From Adineta ricciae (lineage: Eukaryota; Rotifera; Eurotatoria; Adinetida; Adinetidae), in assembly GCA_905250025.1 (NCBI GenBank), contig CAJNOJ010000254.1, positions 83,012 to 147,011 of the forward strand: 64,000 nt of DNA. The letters are read 5' to 3'. This document shows, piece by piece, positions 35,272 to 44,913 of the stretch. Made by a program: the position numbers and the translations under genes. Position 1 is the stretch's first letter. The number at the start of each line of letters is the position of its first letter. Below the pieces are notes generated by a model. The model ran no database searches, had not been told where the DNA came from, and worked only from the letters and a program-made list of their open reading frames with translations.

Positions 35272-35894
35272 TTTCTTTGTTCAGTAGAGATCTGAAATGA
35301 CAAAGGAACAGAATCTTATATCCTGATATTTACCTGTAATTCTAACTAATCTTCTCATTGGATAAACACAACTGATGAAATCTTTGGAGAAGATATCCTG
35401 CGGAAAGTCGTTTCCTTTCTTTGCACTGAGCTCTAGTTATTTTTCTCATTAGCACTCGAGAGAATGAAACACAACAGTATGGCACCACTTTATCAAAAAG
35501 AAAAGAATGACTCCAATACATTCATTTATCACTCTACCATGTCATGTCGATTAAAATCGACGGGAGGATAAATTATATAAAGGTGCAGTGGCAACGAAAA
35601 CGAAGAGAACAGAAAAACATATAAAGACGACGAGGGTAACGACCACCATCAAAATACGCTTGTCGCTTATCAACATCTCATGGTACAATATGTAAACTGA
35701 TCTTTAGAATTTTCTACGAAAAATATTCAGAGAACGAACCTTTCTATACGTTCTCAGAATACAAAATAACTTGTAAATACTCAGATGTCGCCTTGATGGA
35801 CCTCGGCGAGTCCTATTGGTTCAATCGAGCTCAGCCAATTGTAAATCAGTTGATGTTACATTAGTTGATTCCAGTAGTAACTATTTAGTAAACC

Positions 35895-36296
35895 ATGTCG
35901 TCGACAACTAAAGATGTGGAAGTTCATGTTGAATATGCTGATCAACAGAATATCAACAAATTCGCACGTAATAATGCAAAATTAACCGAATTGAAAGAAG
36001 AAATCGAAGCTAAACGAAAAGAATTAACATCTTTGTCGGATGCTCGCGAAGCTCTTGATGAATTAGCTGTTCTATCTGATATTCCCACGGCGCCATTACT
36101 TGTTGGAGAAACATTTCTTATTGAGCCAACTGAAGATATCTTGACTTCATTAGATGGACGAAAAACAAAAATCGAAACAGAGATCAATGACATTCAATCG
36201 CGTATGCAAACAATTCAAGGTGTTCTCAGTGATTTAAAGGTGAAATTATATGGAAAATTTGGCAAAAGTATCAATCTTGAGAATGATGAAGAATAA
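35895..36296 (+). CDS. PFDN4: prefoldin subunit 4, block B copy
   Basis: Intact 133-residue frame. Compared with block A it has T-to-A, I-to-V, A-to-T and D-to-N changes, none in the conserved hairpin or C-terminal LYGKFGKSINLE motif. Confidence 0.95.
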   Translation: MSSTTKDVEVHVEYADQQNINKFARNNAKLTELKEEIEAKRKELTSLSDAREALDELAVLSDIPTAPLLVGETFLIEPTEDILTSLDGRKTKIETEINDIQSRMQTIQGVLSDLKVKLYGKFGKSINLENDEE

Positions 36297-36465
36297 ACAA
36301 GAACTAAGACACTCCGTTTGTTTTTCTCCGTTCTTTTGTTACACGTTTGTTTACAAATAAATGCTTCTTTTTTTATCGAACAACAAATAAAGACCATATT
36401 GATTCAAAATCATCTGCTCTCGTTATGCATTAACTTTTTTTGCCTTTAGGTTCGGGAATCTTTCA

Positions 36466-38010
36466 ATGGATAAATATCTGATAGAAACATTCGAATTAGA
36501 ACCCAATGTGAACGACATAACTCCAATTGATAAGTTTAAATTGTATCGTGACTTTGATCGATTTATCAATGCATTGAAAGAATACGCATCGAAACATGAG
36601 TTAACCAATATTGAGCAGTTTTATTTTGATTTCGAAACTGATCCCCGCCGTGAATTTTTTCATCGATTAGAACAAACATATTTTGACAATTACTTCCTTT
36701 CGATTTATTTTATTTTATCCAATCCAGTCCTGATCACAAAACCAACATTTGCCAATCTTTATCGTGACAAACATTACCTATCTATTATCACTGATTATAT
36801 TATCAACTTGTATCAAACGCTTGACTCAAACACTTCTCGATTTTACAATAAAATACTTTTGGAAAAATTCATTTCCAATCTTGATTTCACTCCATTATCG
36901 GATGATGTCACTTCATCTGAATATAAAACATACTTTCAATTATTTGCTCAAGAAACGGTCCGATTGAAATCTTATTTAACTGAATTGGTCAAAGATCCAA
37001 AATGGTCCACACATCCCGCTCAAGGTTTATCGGAATTCGATCCGAAGTATTACCAATTTGCTTTCCAATATCACACTGGTTTAAGATTGAAATCTTCGGA
37101 TAATTTCATGAAAATTAAGCAATGGGCACAGAAACATCTAGATTATCTTATGAATGAAGTTAATCGAACATGTGATCGTCTACTAACAAACGATTCCGAT
37201 AAAACAAAATCACTTCCTGAAAAAATGAGACTTGTTGGCGAACATCCAAGTCAACATTGGTCATCAAAGCAAGAGATCATCGATACATACCAGCTCTGTC
37301 TATCAAAATATCGACGAATTTTTATTGCTCAACACCAATTCAAAGAGTTCAACCCTCCGCACATTACTATTTTGGATAATCCTCTGCTAGCAGGTGGTTA
37401 TTACTACAAAAATAACTTTTATCTCAATGTTTCGGGTTGGTCAGAAGGAAATTATCGATATGAAGTCGAGAACTTGACTTTACATGAAACGATTCCCGGA
37501 CATCATATGCAACTTGACATTTCTTATCATTCACCAAATCATAATTATTTAACGGCAATTGCAGAAGCACCGTCCAACGGATTTGTAGAAGGATGGGGTT
37601 TATTTGCTGAACATTTAGGTGATTCAATGTTCGATGATCCGTGGGTTTATTTTGGTTATTTGCAAATGAATGTTTTACGGACATTTCGAATCATTGCCGA
37701 AGTTCTCTTACACGTTGAAGGACAAACTCCGGACGAAGTTATTCAATTGGCAAAACAGTACTTAACCGCCAGTGAAGCAAGTATCACTGCAGAAATCTAC
37801 CGGTATCGAATTCTTCCTGGTCAAGCGTGTTCGTACAAAATCGGCTTAGAAATCTTTAAACGGGCTATTAGAGACAAATTCCAAGTCACCGAGGTCAAAG
37901 ACTTTCTTAGATCGGATCTGCTAGCATGGTACAAAGATGTTTTATGGCAAACAGAACGACCGCTCGATGTTTTCCTCCTCGAAAATCAAATAACATGGAC
38001 ATTTGACTAG
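36466..38010 (+). CDS. DUF885 family putative zinc metallopeptidase, block B copy
   Basis: Intact 514-residue frame with the same HETIPGHH and EGWGLFAEHLG motifs. I count 12 residue differences from block A, including a Cys-to-Ser change in the EAPxNGF segment just before the EGWG motif. The spacing to the upstream PFDN4 gene and the acceptor TTTGCCTTTAG before the ATG are kept. Confidence 0.85.
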   Translation: MDKYLIETFELEPNVNDITPIDKFKLYRDFDRFINALKEYASKHELTNIEQFYFDFETDPRREFFHRLEQTYFDNYFLSIYFILSNPVLITKPTFANLYRDKHYLSIITDYIINLYQTLDSNTSRFYNKILLEKFISNLDFTPLSDDVTSSEYKTYFQLFAQETVRLKSYLTELVKDPKWSTHPAQGLSEFDPKYYQFAFQYHTGLRLKSSDNFMKIKQWAQKHLDYLMNEVNRTCDRLLTNDSDKTKSLPEKMRLVGEHPSQHWSSKQEIIDTYQLCLSKYRRIFIAQHQFKEFNPPHITILDNPLLAGGYYYKNNFYLNVSGWSEGNYRYEVENLTLHETIPGHHMQLDISYHSPNHNYLTAIAEAPSNGFVEGWGLFAEHLGDSMFDDPWVYFGYLQMNVLRTFRIIAEVLLHVEGQTPDEVIQLAKQYLTASEASITAEIYRYRILPGQACSYKIGLEIFKRAIRDKFQVTEVKDFLRSDLLAWYKDVLWQTERPLDVFLLENQITWTFD

Positions 38011-38072
38011 AGATCATTTATTTTACTGATAAAAATAAATCAACTACAGACAGAAAAATACGAAAAGTCTAG

Positions 38073-38759
38073 TTACAAGTTTCTTCCAGATCGTGCACGA
38101 TAGTTCTGAAACCAAATACGGATCGACGATAAAGGCAATAGAAGTTGTTGAGCTAGCTGTTCTTGTTCACACGGTGTTGGATATCGATTTGTTGAGTAAA
38201 CTTGACGAAGATGCCAGATTTGCCAGTCACTTAACTTTCGCCGTGACTAAACACAAACAAATCAGTCTATCACGTGAATCCATCAGACATACCTTTCTTT
38301 CACTTGTCGATATTGTGATCGATGACTGATGTTCATTGATCGATGCTGATGAATTCAGTGAGTTGTAACCAGTATCATCTAAACGAGAAATAGATGTTAA
38401 TGCTTCGTCAAGATGAAATGTGATTAAACTGGAATCAAACACGTTACTCACGGACTTGATTGAAGTCAACGATCTTTCTTTATGAAAAGGTGACTTACCG
38501 GGTGGTTGAAGGGAAAAGGAAGAAGAGGTATTCACCGAAGATGAGATAGCTAACGATTCAACTGAATGAAAGTTCACTCGTGGTTTGTTCGCTTGATGTG
38601 GTGTACTTGTGACGATATGACTGATTCGCTGGATGGATGCGCTAAAACAATCAACAATTTGTCTTTTCCTTCAAATATCGTTTTGTTGAGATCTCACTTT
38701 GGACTTGCGTTGGAAACGTCGATGTCAGATGAGTTGTGATCGTCGAGAAGAGAATGCAT
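38073..38759 (-). CDS. small homeobox protein, block B copy
   Basis: Four exons: 38759-38698, 38641-38499, 38378-38293 and 38246-38073, encoding 154 residues. The homeodomain is at the extreme C terminus (about residues 98-152). It is recognised by KLSDWQIWHLRQVYSTNRYP in helix 1 and the following loop, EQEQLAQQLLLP in helix 2 and SSIRIWFQNYRARSGRNL in helix 3, with W48, F49, Q50, N51 and R53 in place. Q50 favours TAAT-type sites. The N-terminal part is Ser/Thr-rich without a known motif. The class (Antp, PRD or other) cannot be assigned by eye because residues around helix 1 are unusual. Confidence 0.85.
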
Positions 38760-39051
38760 GTTTTCAACTTGTGATGTTCATCAGATGATGAATGAAGATA
38801 TTTATATGCATAATCACTTAGAGAAGGTAAGAAGTAATCAATCAATTAGTGATGTAAATCAATTACGATGATCTGATGATGAGGATGAGGTGAATCGATG
38901 TGCATGAGGTGAGTTAGTTCGATTGTTTCGAAGTGGATTATTGAATGCATTTCAATTTACACATGAGGGAAAATGTTTTCAGTTGGATATGGGATTGAAC
39001 GAAGGAGCTGTGGAATTCAGTTAGGAAAGATGAAAATGAGAAGATGGATAA

Positions 39052-39848
39052 ATGAGTGACATTTATTGTTCTCTACATACTCGACCATAATATCATAATT
39101 ATTGTAACAGTGCATATGAAGCGATTTGATTTATAACATTTGTCCGCAAAACTGAGATAATATTCAAGAGGACACTGCACAAAATGCTTCGATCAATTTT
39201 TTTGGAATAAAGGGTTTCATCGGATTGAAGGAAACATCTGTACAGTATGAGAATTGTTCGTCTTTGAGTCGATTGTGAACTAGACTGCGGGCAGTGACAT
39301 CTTTTGTCTGTTGTCTAGGGCATCGAAAATTAAAACCAAATAATATGATTTGGTTTAATTTATCTATAATATTGCACTGCTCGCTTCTTTTGTGTTCTGC
39401 TTGCCTCTGCCTCACCTTAGTGTAATTCGTGTGCGTTATCTTTCGATTGAAAATAGATGAAAGCACCTAGAATTTGACGGAAGAATTGGTGAACATCATT
39501 ACAGACAAATCAATATTGAAACTACTTTTTATTGTCTATCGGAGGCGGTTTCGTTGCATTCATAACGCTAAAATAAGCGTCTTTCTCACATACTATTTCA
39601 TACGAAAAGATAGGAAGTTTTCATTTTATTCGGGAAAAATAAATGCTGTCAACAAGATTTGAACTTTGTTTAGATTTCATTGTTTTATTTCGGGCTCCGT
39701 GGCATCCGTTGAGTTATTCTTATCATACAACTGACCATTATATTTAGTTGTGCAGAACGCCAAGTATGAAATCGAATCGGATTGAAAATATATTATTCCA
39801 TGCTTCTGCTCGCATTTAGATCGATTTCATTTCGTCAATTTATTCGTT
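39052..39848. other. intergenic region downstream of block B
   Basis: About 800 bp with no supported gene. A minus-strand frame of 100 codons (39466-39164) has no recognisable domain and no splice-supported extension. A 62-codon plus frame at 39474-39662 is likewise unassigned. Confidence 0.4.
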
Positions 39849-41263
39849 ATGTCTATCGATTCAATGAATGAACAACTAAGTGCTGAACTTACGGAAGTGC
39901 GTCAACCAACTCAGGACGATCGTTCCCGGAAGCAGTATTCCGCTTATTTCCCGTGAAAACCGGCAGGATATTTATAGTATCCGCGCTGGAAACCACGAGA
40001 AAATACTCGGAATCCCACTGAAGGAACCGGTAACCGTATCCGACTAATGGTTATGGCGGGTTCTTGCCGGTTCCCGATAAAACTTTTTAAATGCGATGAA
40101 AGGATTCGGTAGCTGGAATACTGCTTCCATGAAATTCCCGGAAGGTCCTGGAACTAGTCAGTTCCGGCCCNGCAGGATATTTATAGTATCCGCGCTGGAA
40201 ACCACGAGAAAATACTCGGAATCCCACTGAAGGAACCGGTAACCGTATCCGACTAATGGTTATGGCGGGTTCTTGCTGGTTCCCGATAAAACTTTTTAAA
40301 TGCGATGAAAGGATTCGGTAGCTGGAATACTGCTTCCATGAAATTCCCGGAAGGTCCTGGAACTAGTCAGTTCCGGCCCGGATTCTTCGACCTGGGAATC
40401 AGATAAATCTGCACATTCTCCATAATTTTTTTAGCTGGCCATTCGACAAGTAGAAGAGCCGGATAATCTAAATATTCTCAGCGAAATGAAGACACCCAGA
40501 TGCATCAATCCAACAACGGACCTGATAGGATTCCCGGTGACGGATTTGAATTGGATTCCGTTGGTAAATCTCACACCAAATGCTGCAAATTTGATGGGTG
40601 TTCTTTTTAGCTATATTCTATGATGGCCTTTTGTTTATCTGTCGGCTCCTATGTTGAATCCGATGCAGATCCGCCACCGGAAATCCGATAGGATTTTGTC
40701 GGATTGTCGAATTCCGGTAAAGTCTAATATTGGATCCAATCGGGCCCGAGTACGGGATTGGTCGACCTGGGCACTCCTGGTACTAGTAGCTGTTTCGTTT
40801 AATTCCAGTAGCATATAGAATTTTATGTTTACAGGTTCGGTTAGAACAAATCAAAGATAATAAATCGGATGAACAAGTGATGGCCAGTAGTATTAGGGTG
40901 GGGTGTGAGGGTGGGTGAGTGTGAGTATAATCAGTCTGAACTTGTATTTTGTTTTCATTTCTAGAGCAACGGAAACGACAATGGAACGGCAAATGTAGTT
41001 GAGAAATTGTATTGCAGTGGTTGGTGGAAAGGTAAGCGGGAAATACAATAATTTTCCTACTAAGATTTAGAAGATAGGTGAAGTTTTTGTAGATTAGTCT
41101 GTTTTATTTCTGATCGTTAGCAACTAGATAGAGATCATGTAAACATTTCTTCTCATATGTATATTCAGGAGATGACTTTTACTTTGAACAAGGAACGTTT
41201 CCTGTCGATGGAAGTGCAGAGAAAAAAGATCGAAATGAATTAATAGAAGACAGCAATACGTAG
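39849..41263 (+). CDS. small four-exon gene of unknown function with repeat-filled first intron
   Basis: Exons 39849-39896, 40835-40876, 40965-41031 and 41169-41263 (stop TAG) join in phase to 83 residues. The product is hydrophilic: it begins MSIDSMNEQLSAELTE and has KLYCSGWWKGDDFYFEQ in its second half. The donors are GTGCGT, GTGATG and GTAAGC; the acceptors are TTACAG, TTCTAG and TTCAG. I do not recognise the family. The first intron, about 940 bp, contains the 208-bp direct repeat with its N and the GGATCCG-rich repeat, so it looks like a host gene with an insertion in its intron. Exon 1 is the least certain part. Confidence 0.45.
39963..40379. repeat. 208-bp direct repeat around a single N
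   Basis: Positions 39963-40170 and 40172-40379 are the same sequence with about one substitution, separated only by the N at 40171. The unit is GC-richer than its surroundings. Confidence 0.95.
40381..40790. repeat. dispersed GATCCGA-rich repeat, copy 1
   Basis: A GC-richer segment with repeated GGATTCCG and GATCCGA words. It shares with 41439-41760 the conserved TAGCTATATTCTATGATG and an end reading GTACGGGATTGGTCGACC followed by TGGG. No open frame is seen, so it is probably a non-autonomous element. Confidence 0.7.
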
Positions 41264-41343
41264 ATAAAATTAGAATATCAAAAGAGAATTAGTTTATGCT
41301 ATTCGAAACTGAGACTGTGTATTTGAAACGAACAACTGTTTTC

Positions 41344-41438
41344 NNNNNNNNNNNNNNNNNNNNNNNNNNNNNNNNNNNNNNNNNNNNNNNNNNNNNNNNN
41401 NNNNNNNNNNNNNNNNNNNNNNNNNNNNNNNNNNNNNN
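41344..41438. other. assembly gap (95 N)
   Basis: A run of N. It hides the left part of the second GATCCGA-rich repeat. Confidence 0.99.
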
Positions 41439-41760
41439 CAAAATCCGATCGGATTCCTGGAAACGGAATTGCATTGGAATCCGACTAGAAAAATCCCGTC
41501 GGTTGTTGCAAATTTTATGAGCGATCTTTCTAGCTATATTCTATGATGATCCTTAGAAAATCCAAGAAATCCATGTTTCGGGTCCGACGAGATCCGACGT
41601 GGGATCCGATCGGATCCGAGACCGTCGGAATCCAATGCGATTCCGTCACCCGGATTTCATCGGATCCGTCGAATTCCTGTAGGATCCGATAAAATTCTGT
41701 ATTGGATCCGATGGGATCCGGTGGGATCCGAGTATGGGATTGTTCGACCTGGGTGATTAT
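41439..41760. repeat. dispersed GATCCGA-rich repeat, copy 2
   Basis: Contains many GGATCCGA/TCGGATCC words, several of them palindromic (for example GATCCGATCGGATC), and the same TAGCTATATTCTATGATG block and TTCGACCTGGG end as copy 1. Its left end is lost in the N gap. Confidence 0.7.
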
Positions 41761-42504
41761 CTTTGTCAACTTCAGCACATTGTTGATCTATTCCGGTTTA
41801 TGGCGATGAATTTTACTAGAGGGAAACACGTCGAGAATATCATTGATGTTCTCAAAACGACTCTGATTGATTACTAACAACGAATAAAACCGCATGCAAA
41901 TTACAAAATATCTTCTCCGAATTTGCTCTGCCACCACTTATGTCGTCCCTTAATTCTTCACGACTACATTTGTTTGATGACAATGATATTGACCCGACCA
42001 CGAACGCAGTCCGTACAAATGCTCAATATGATCGCGATATCCGCAAATCTGAATGAAAAGATCTCGGCTGGCGGAGAAATGAGTTAAAAGTACCGTTTTC
42101 CTTTGAACAACGTAACAATAGAGACTATTATTAATCTCACTTTCACTGTAATTGCACAATTATGCGTATATTCTAGCTAGAAAGCTATGCACAGTGAAAT
42201 GTACTCACTCCAAGCTATCGTATCACGAGAGCCATCGTTGAAGTAAAACATATCTTTAAATCCATCAATATCCATGATTGTTCATTATATTTAAACAGTT
42301 TATTTCAAATAGCAGCCTCTTCGTTAACCTGCATTTTTTATTCGCAACATGAGAAAACCATTGTTAATGGAATCTGATTTCGACGATTTCCATCATTCAT
42401 AAATGCATTGTTCGTTTGAAGTTTAAAACAAGAACCGGCCGATCCGAGAAATAGCACTGTTCGCGCTCTTCATTATGGTTCAGCGGGAAACAGCCTAGCA
42501 GAAT
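41761..42504. other. region with possible minus-strand gene remnant
   Basis: On the minus strand an ATG near 42275 opens MDIDGFKDMFYFNDGSRDT and reaches a GTGAGT donor. Further along, around 42060-41950, a frame ending GYRDHIEHLYGLRSWSGQYH and TNVVVKN follows a TTCAG acceptor. The two pieces cannot be joined in phase by the obvious sites, so this is either a decayed gene or a model I could not complete. No family is recognised. Confidence 0.25.
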
Positions 42505-42759
42505 TTGATATCAATAAATATTCGTCAACTTTATCTTTTAGTATTACAATATCTGATTTACCTGATTGACGCCGTACTTATTGGCGTCATAGGCAATTCT
42601 GCATATGACTTCAAGAAAGATGAAATCAAGGCAAGCGATTTCGTGAAAACGTTTCTCATCTGTGCAACAATCGCCATTATACTAAACAGTGGTCAATGGT
42701 TTATTCAAGCAGCTTTACGAAGGCAAACAAGAATCAATCCTGTTACTGACAGTCAGTAA
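42505..42759 (+). CDS. possible small membrane protein exon
   Basis: An open frame without an ATG at its start, so likely the last exon of a spliced gene (a TTTTAG acceptor lies at about 42535-42540). It encodes two hydrophobic helices (LQYLIYLIDAVLIGVIG and FVKTFLICATIAIILNSG) and ends QTRINPVTDSQ. No upstream exon was found in phase. Function is unknown. Confidence 0.3.
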   Translation: MISINIRQLYLLVLQYLIYLIDAVLIGVIGNSAYDFKKDEIKASDFVKTFLICATIAIILNSGQWFIQAALRRQTRINPVTDSQ

Positions 42760-42812
42760 TGTCTTCTTCTCTTCTCGACATTTTTTACGTGCAGATCAAC
42801 ATTAATATTTGA

Positions 42813-43856
42813 CCAGAGATCATTTATTTTACTCATAAAAATAAATCAACTACAGACAGAAAAATACGAAAAGTCTAGTTACAAGTTTCTTCCAGATCGT
42901 GCACGATAGTTCTGAAACCAAATACGGATCGACGATAAAGGCAATAGAAGTTGTTGAGCTAGCTGTTCTTGTTCACACGGTGTTGGATATCGATTTGTTG
43001 AGTAAACTTGACGAAGATGCCAGATTTGCCAGTCACTTAACTTTCGCCGTGACTAAACACAAACAAATCAGTCTATCACGTGAATCCATTAGAAATACCT
43101 TTCTTTCACTTGTCGATATTGTGATCGATGACTGATGTTCATTGATCGATGCTGATGAATTCAGTGAGTTGTAACCAGTATCATCTAAACGAGAAATAGA
43201 TGTTAATGCTTCGTCAAGATGAAATGTGATTAAACTGGAATCAAACACGTTACTCACGGACTTGATTGAAGTCAACGATCTTTCTTTATGAAAAGGTGAC
43301 TTACCGGGTGGTTGAAGGGAAAAGGAAGAAGAGGTATTCACCGAAGATGAGATAGCTAACGATTCAACTGAATGAAAGTTCACTCGTGGTTTGTTCGCTT
43401 GATGTGGTGTACTTGTGACGATATGACTGATTCGCTGGATGGATGCGCTAAAACAATCAACAATTTGTCTTTTCCTTCAAATATCGTTTTGTTGAGATCT
43501 CACTTTGGACTTGCGTTGGAAACGTCGATGTCAGATGAGTTGTGATCGTCGAGAAGAGAATGCATGTTTTCAACTTGTGATGTTCATCAGATGATGAATG
43601 AAGATATTTATATGCATAATCACTTAGAGAAGGTAAGAAGTAATCAATCAATTAGTGATGTAAATCAATTACGATGATCTGATGATGAGGATGAGGTGAA
43701 TCGATGTGCATGAGGTGAGTTAGTTCGATTGTTTCGAAGTGGATTATTGAATGCATTTCAATTTACACATGAAGGAAAATGTTTTCAGTTGGATATGGGA
43801 TTGAACGAAGGAGCTGTGGAATTCAGTTAGGAAAGATGAAAATGAGAAGATAGATA
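42813..43856. repeat. block C: third copy of the homeobox locus
   Basis: Matches 38007-39051 of block B at an offset of 4806 bp with only a handful of differences, far fewer than between blocks A and B. It begins within a few bases of the point that is the DUF885 stop codon in block B. The sequence to its left is unrelated. Confidence 0.9.
42879..43565 (-). CDS. small homeobox protein, block C copy
   Basis: Same four exons as the block B copy, shifted by 4806 bp: 43565-43504, 43447-43305, 43184-43099 and 43052-42879. The 154-residue frame is intact, and the protein appears identical to block B, including WFQNYRARSGRNL. Whether this is a real second locus or an assembly copy is open. Confidence 0.75.
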
Positions 43857-44094
43857 AATGGTGGTATTTGCANTTAGTGATGTAAATCAATTACGATGAT
43901 CTGATGATGAGGATGAGGTGAATCGATGTGCATGAGGTGAGTTAGTTCGATTGTTTCGAAGTGGATTATTGAATGCATTTCAATTTACACATGAAGGAAA
44001 ATGTTTTCAGTTGGATATGGGATTGAACGAAGGAGCTGTGGAATTCAGTTAGGAAAGATGAAAATGAGAAGATAGATAAATGGTGGTATTTGCA
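43652..44094. repeat. 221-bp direct repeat around a single N
   Basis: 43652-43872 and 43874-44094 are the same 221 bp, separated only by the N at 43873. The unit is the homeobox upstream sequence plus the first bases after homology to block B ends. Confidence 0.95.
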
Positions 44095-44913
44095 AGTTGT
44101 GAACATGAATAATGTGTAGTGCCTTAATTGAAATTAACTGATTTCAAAGAATTTTCGGTTTCTTCTCTCAGAAGTCAGAGAATGTTCGGATTCAAAGCAG
44201 TCGTTCGAAAAAATTCAGCAGTTATATCAGAGAGTGGTTGATTGTTTCGGTTGAAGAACAGTCTATCTTAGTTAATGTAGTAATACACTAAATCGTATCT
44301 TTGATTGCATGAACGTATTTGCCGTTTTTTTATTTCTTAAGCGAAGAAGCACTTCACATTGGATAAATGTAACACGATCAATGTCGGCGATCGATTAGTA
44401 GTATTGAACAGAACCGTTTAATGATTTGATTGCTATTCCATGGCGAAGAATAGTCTATGCAGAGAAAGGTCTGAGCTCTTCATTACTTCGTGCAGTTGAA
44501 TTTATACACCAGGAAGAGTTTCTGGGATTAATCGATGAAATCTTGGATTTGAATAGAGAAAGAAGAGATTTGATTCGCGTGCAAAGTATGAAATTCAAGG
44601 TAATACCTATTTGTTGATAGTGACATCGATATATCCTTATTATACTTGTAAGTTGTTTTAGTGAAAGGGAGTTAATGTTGTTTTTTCGTGATTATTATAT
44701 CGATTTCGTTTTTTTTTCATTTCTTCTTTCCTCTTCAATACCAATATAATAATCCGTATGTCAAGTGGAGGAGAGTGACTATTTTACTTCTCGTAATGTA
44801 AAAATAACAAGATCAATAAAAAAAGTTCGATATATATATGCGCCTATCAAATGATGAGAAACCTCAGTAGTAGATTATTAACAGTTGTGAGTTTTGAGAA
44901 TTTGACACATATC
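44095..44913. other. region upstream of the ARF-like gene with an unassigned open frame
   Basis: An open frame at about 44400-44600 encodes a helical, charged peptide (LLRAVEFIHQEEFLGLIDEI, then NRERRDLIRVQSMKFK) and ends at a GTAATA donor. It has no ATG of its own and no joining exon was found, so I do not call it a gene. The rest is AT-rich. Confidence 0.3.

Larger units (their letters stand above)
30291..38726. repeat. 8.4-kb block B, near-identical to block A
   Basis: Starts directly after the N at 30290 with sequence matching 21853 onward and keeps gene order and orientation throughout. Differences are scattered substitutions and small indels, including ones inside introns and the T and GAA runs. 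Homology to block A stops at 38726 only because block A is cut. The sequence then runs on through the complete homeobox gene. Confidence 0.95.

Noticed and set aside
38093..38329. 78-codon plus frame repeated at 42899-43135
   Set aside because: It is antisense to the homeodomain exon.
41289..41520. Open frames running through the N gap
   Set aside because: Translation of N is meaningless; no evidence on either side.
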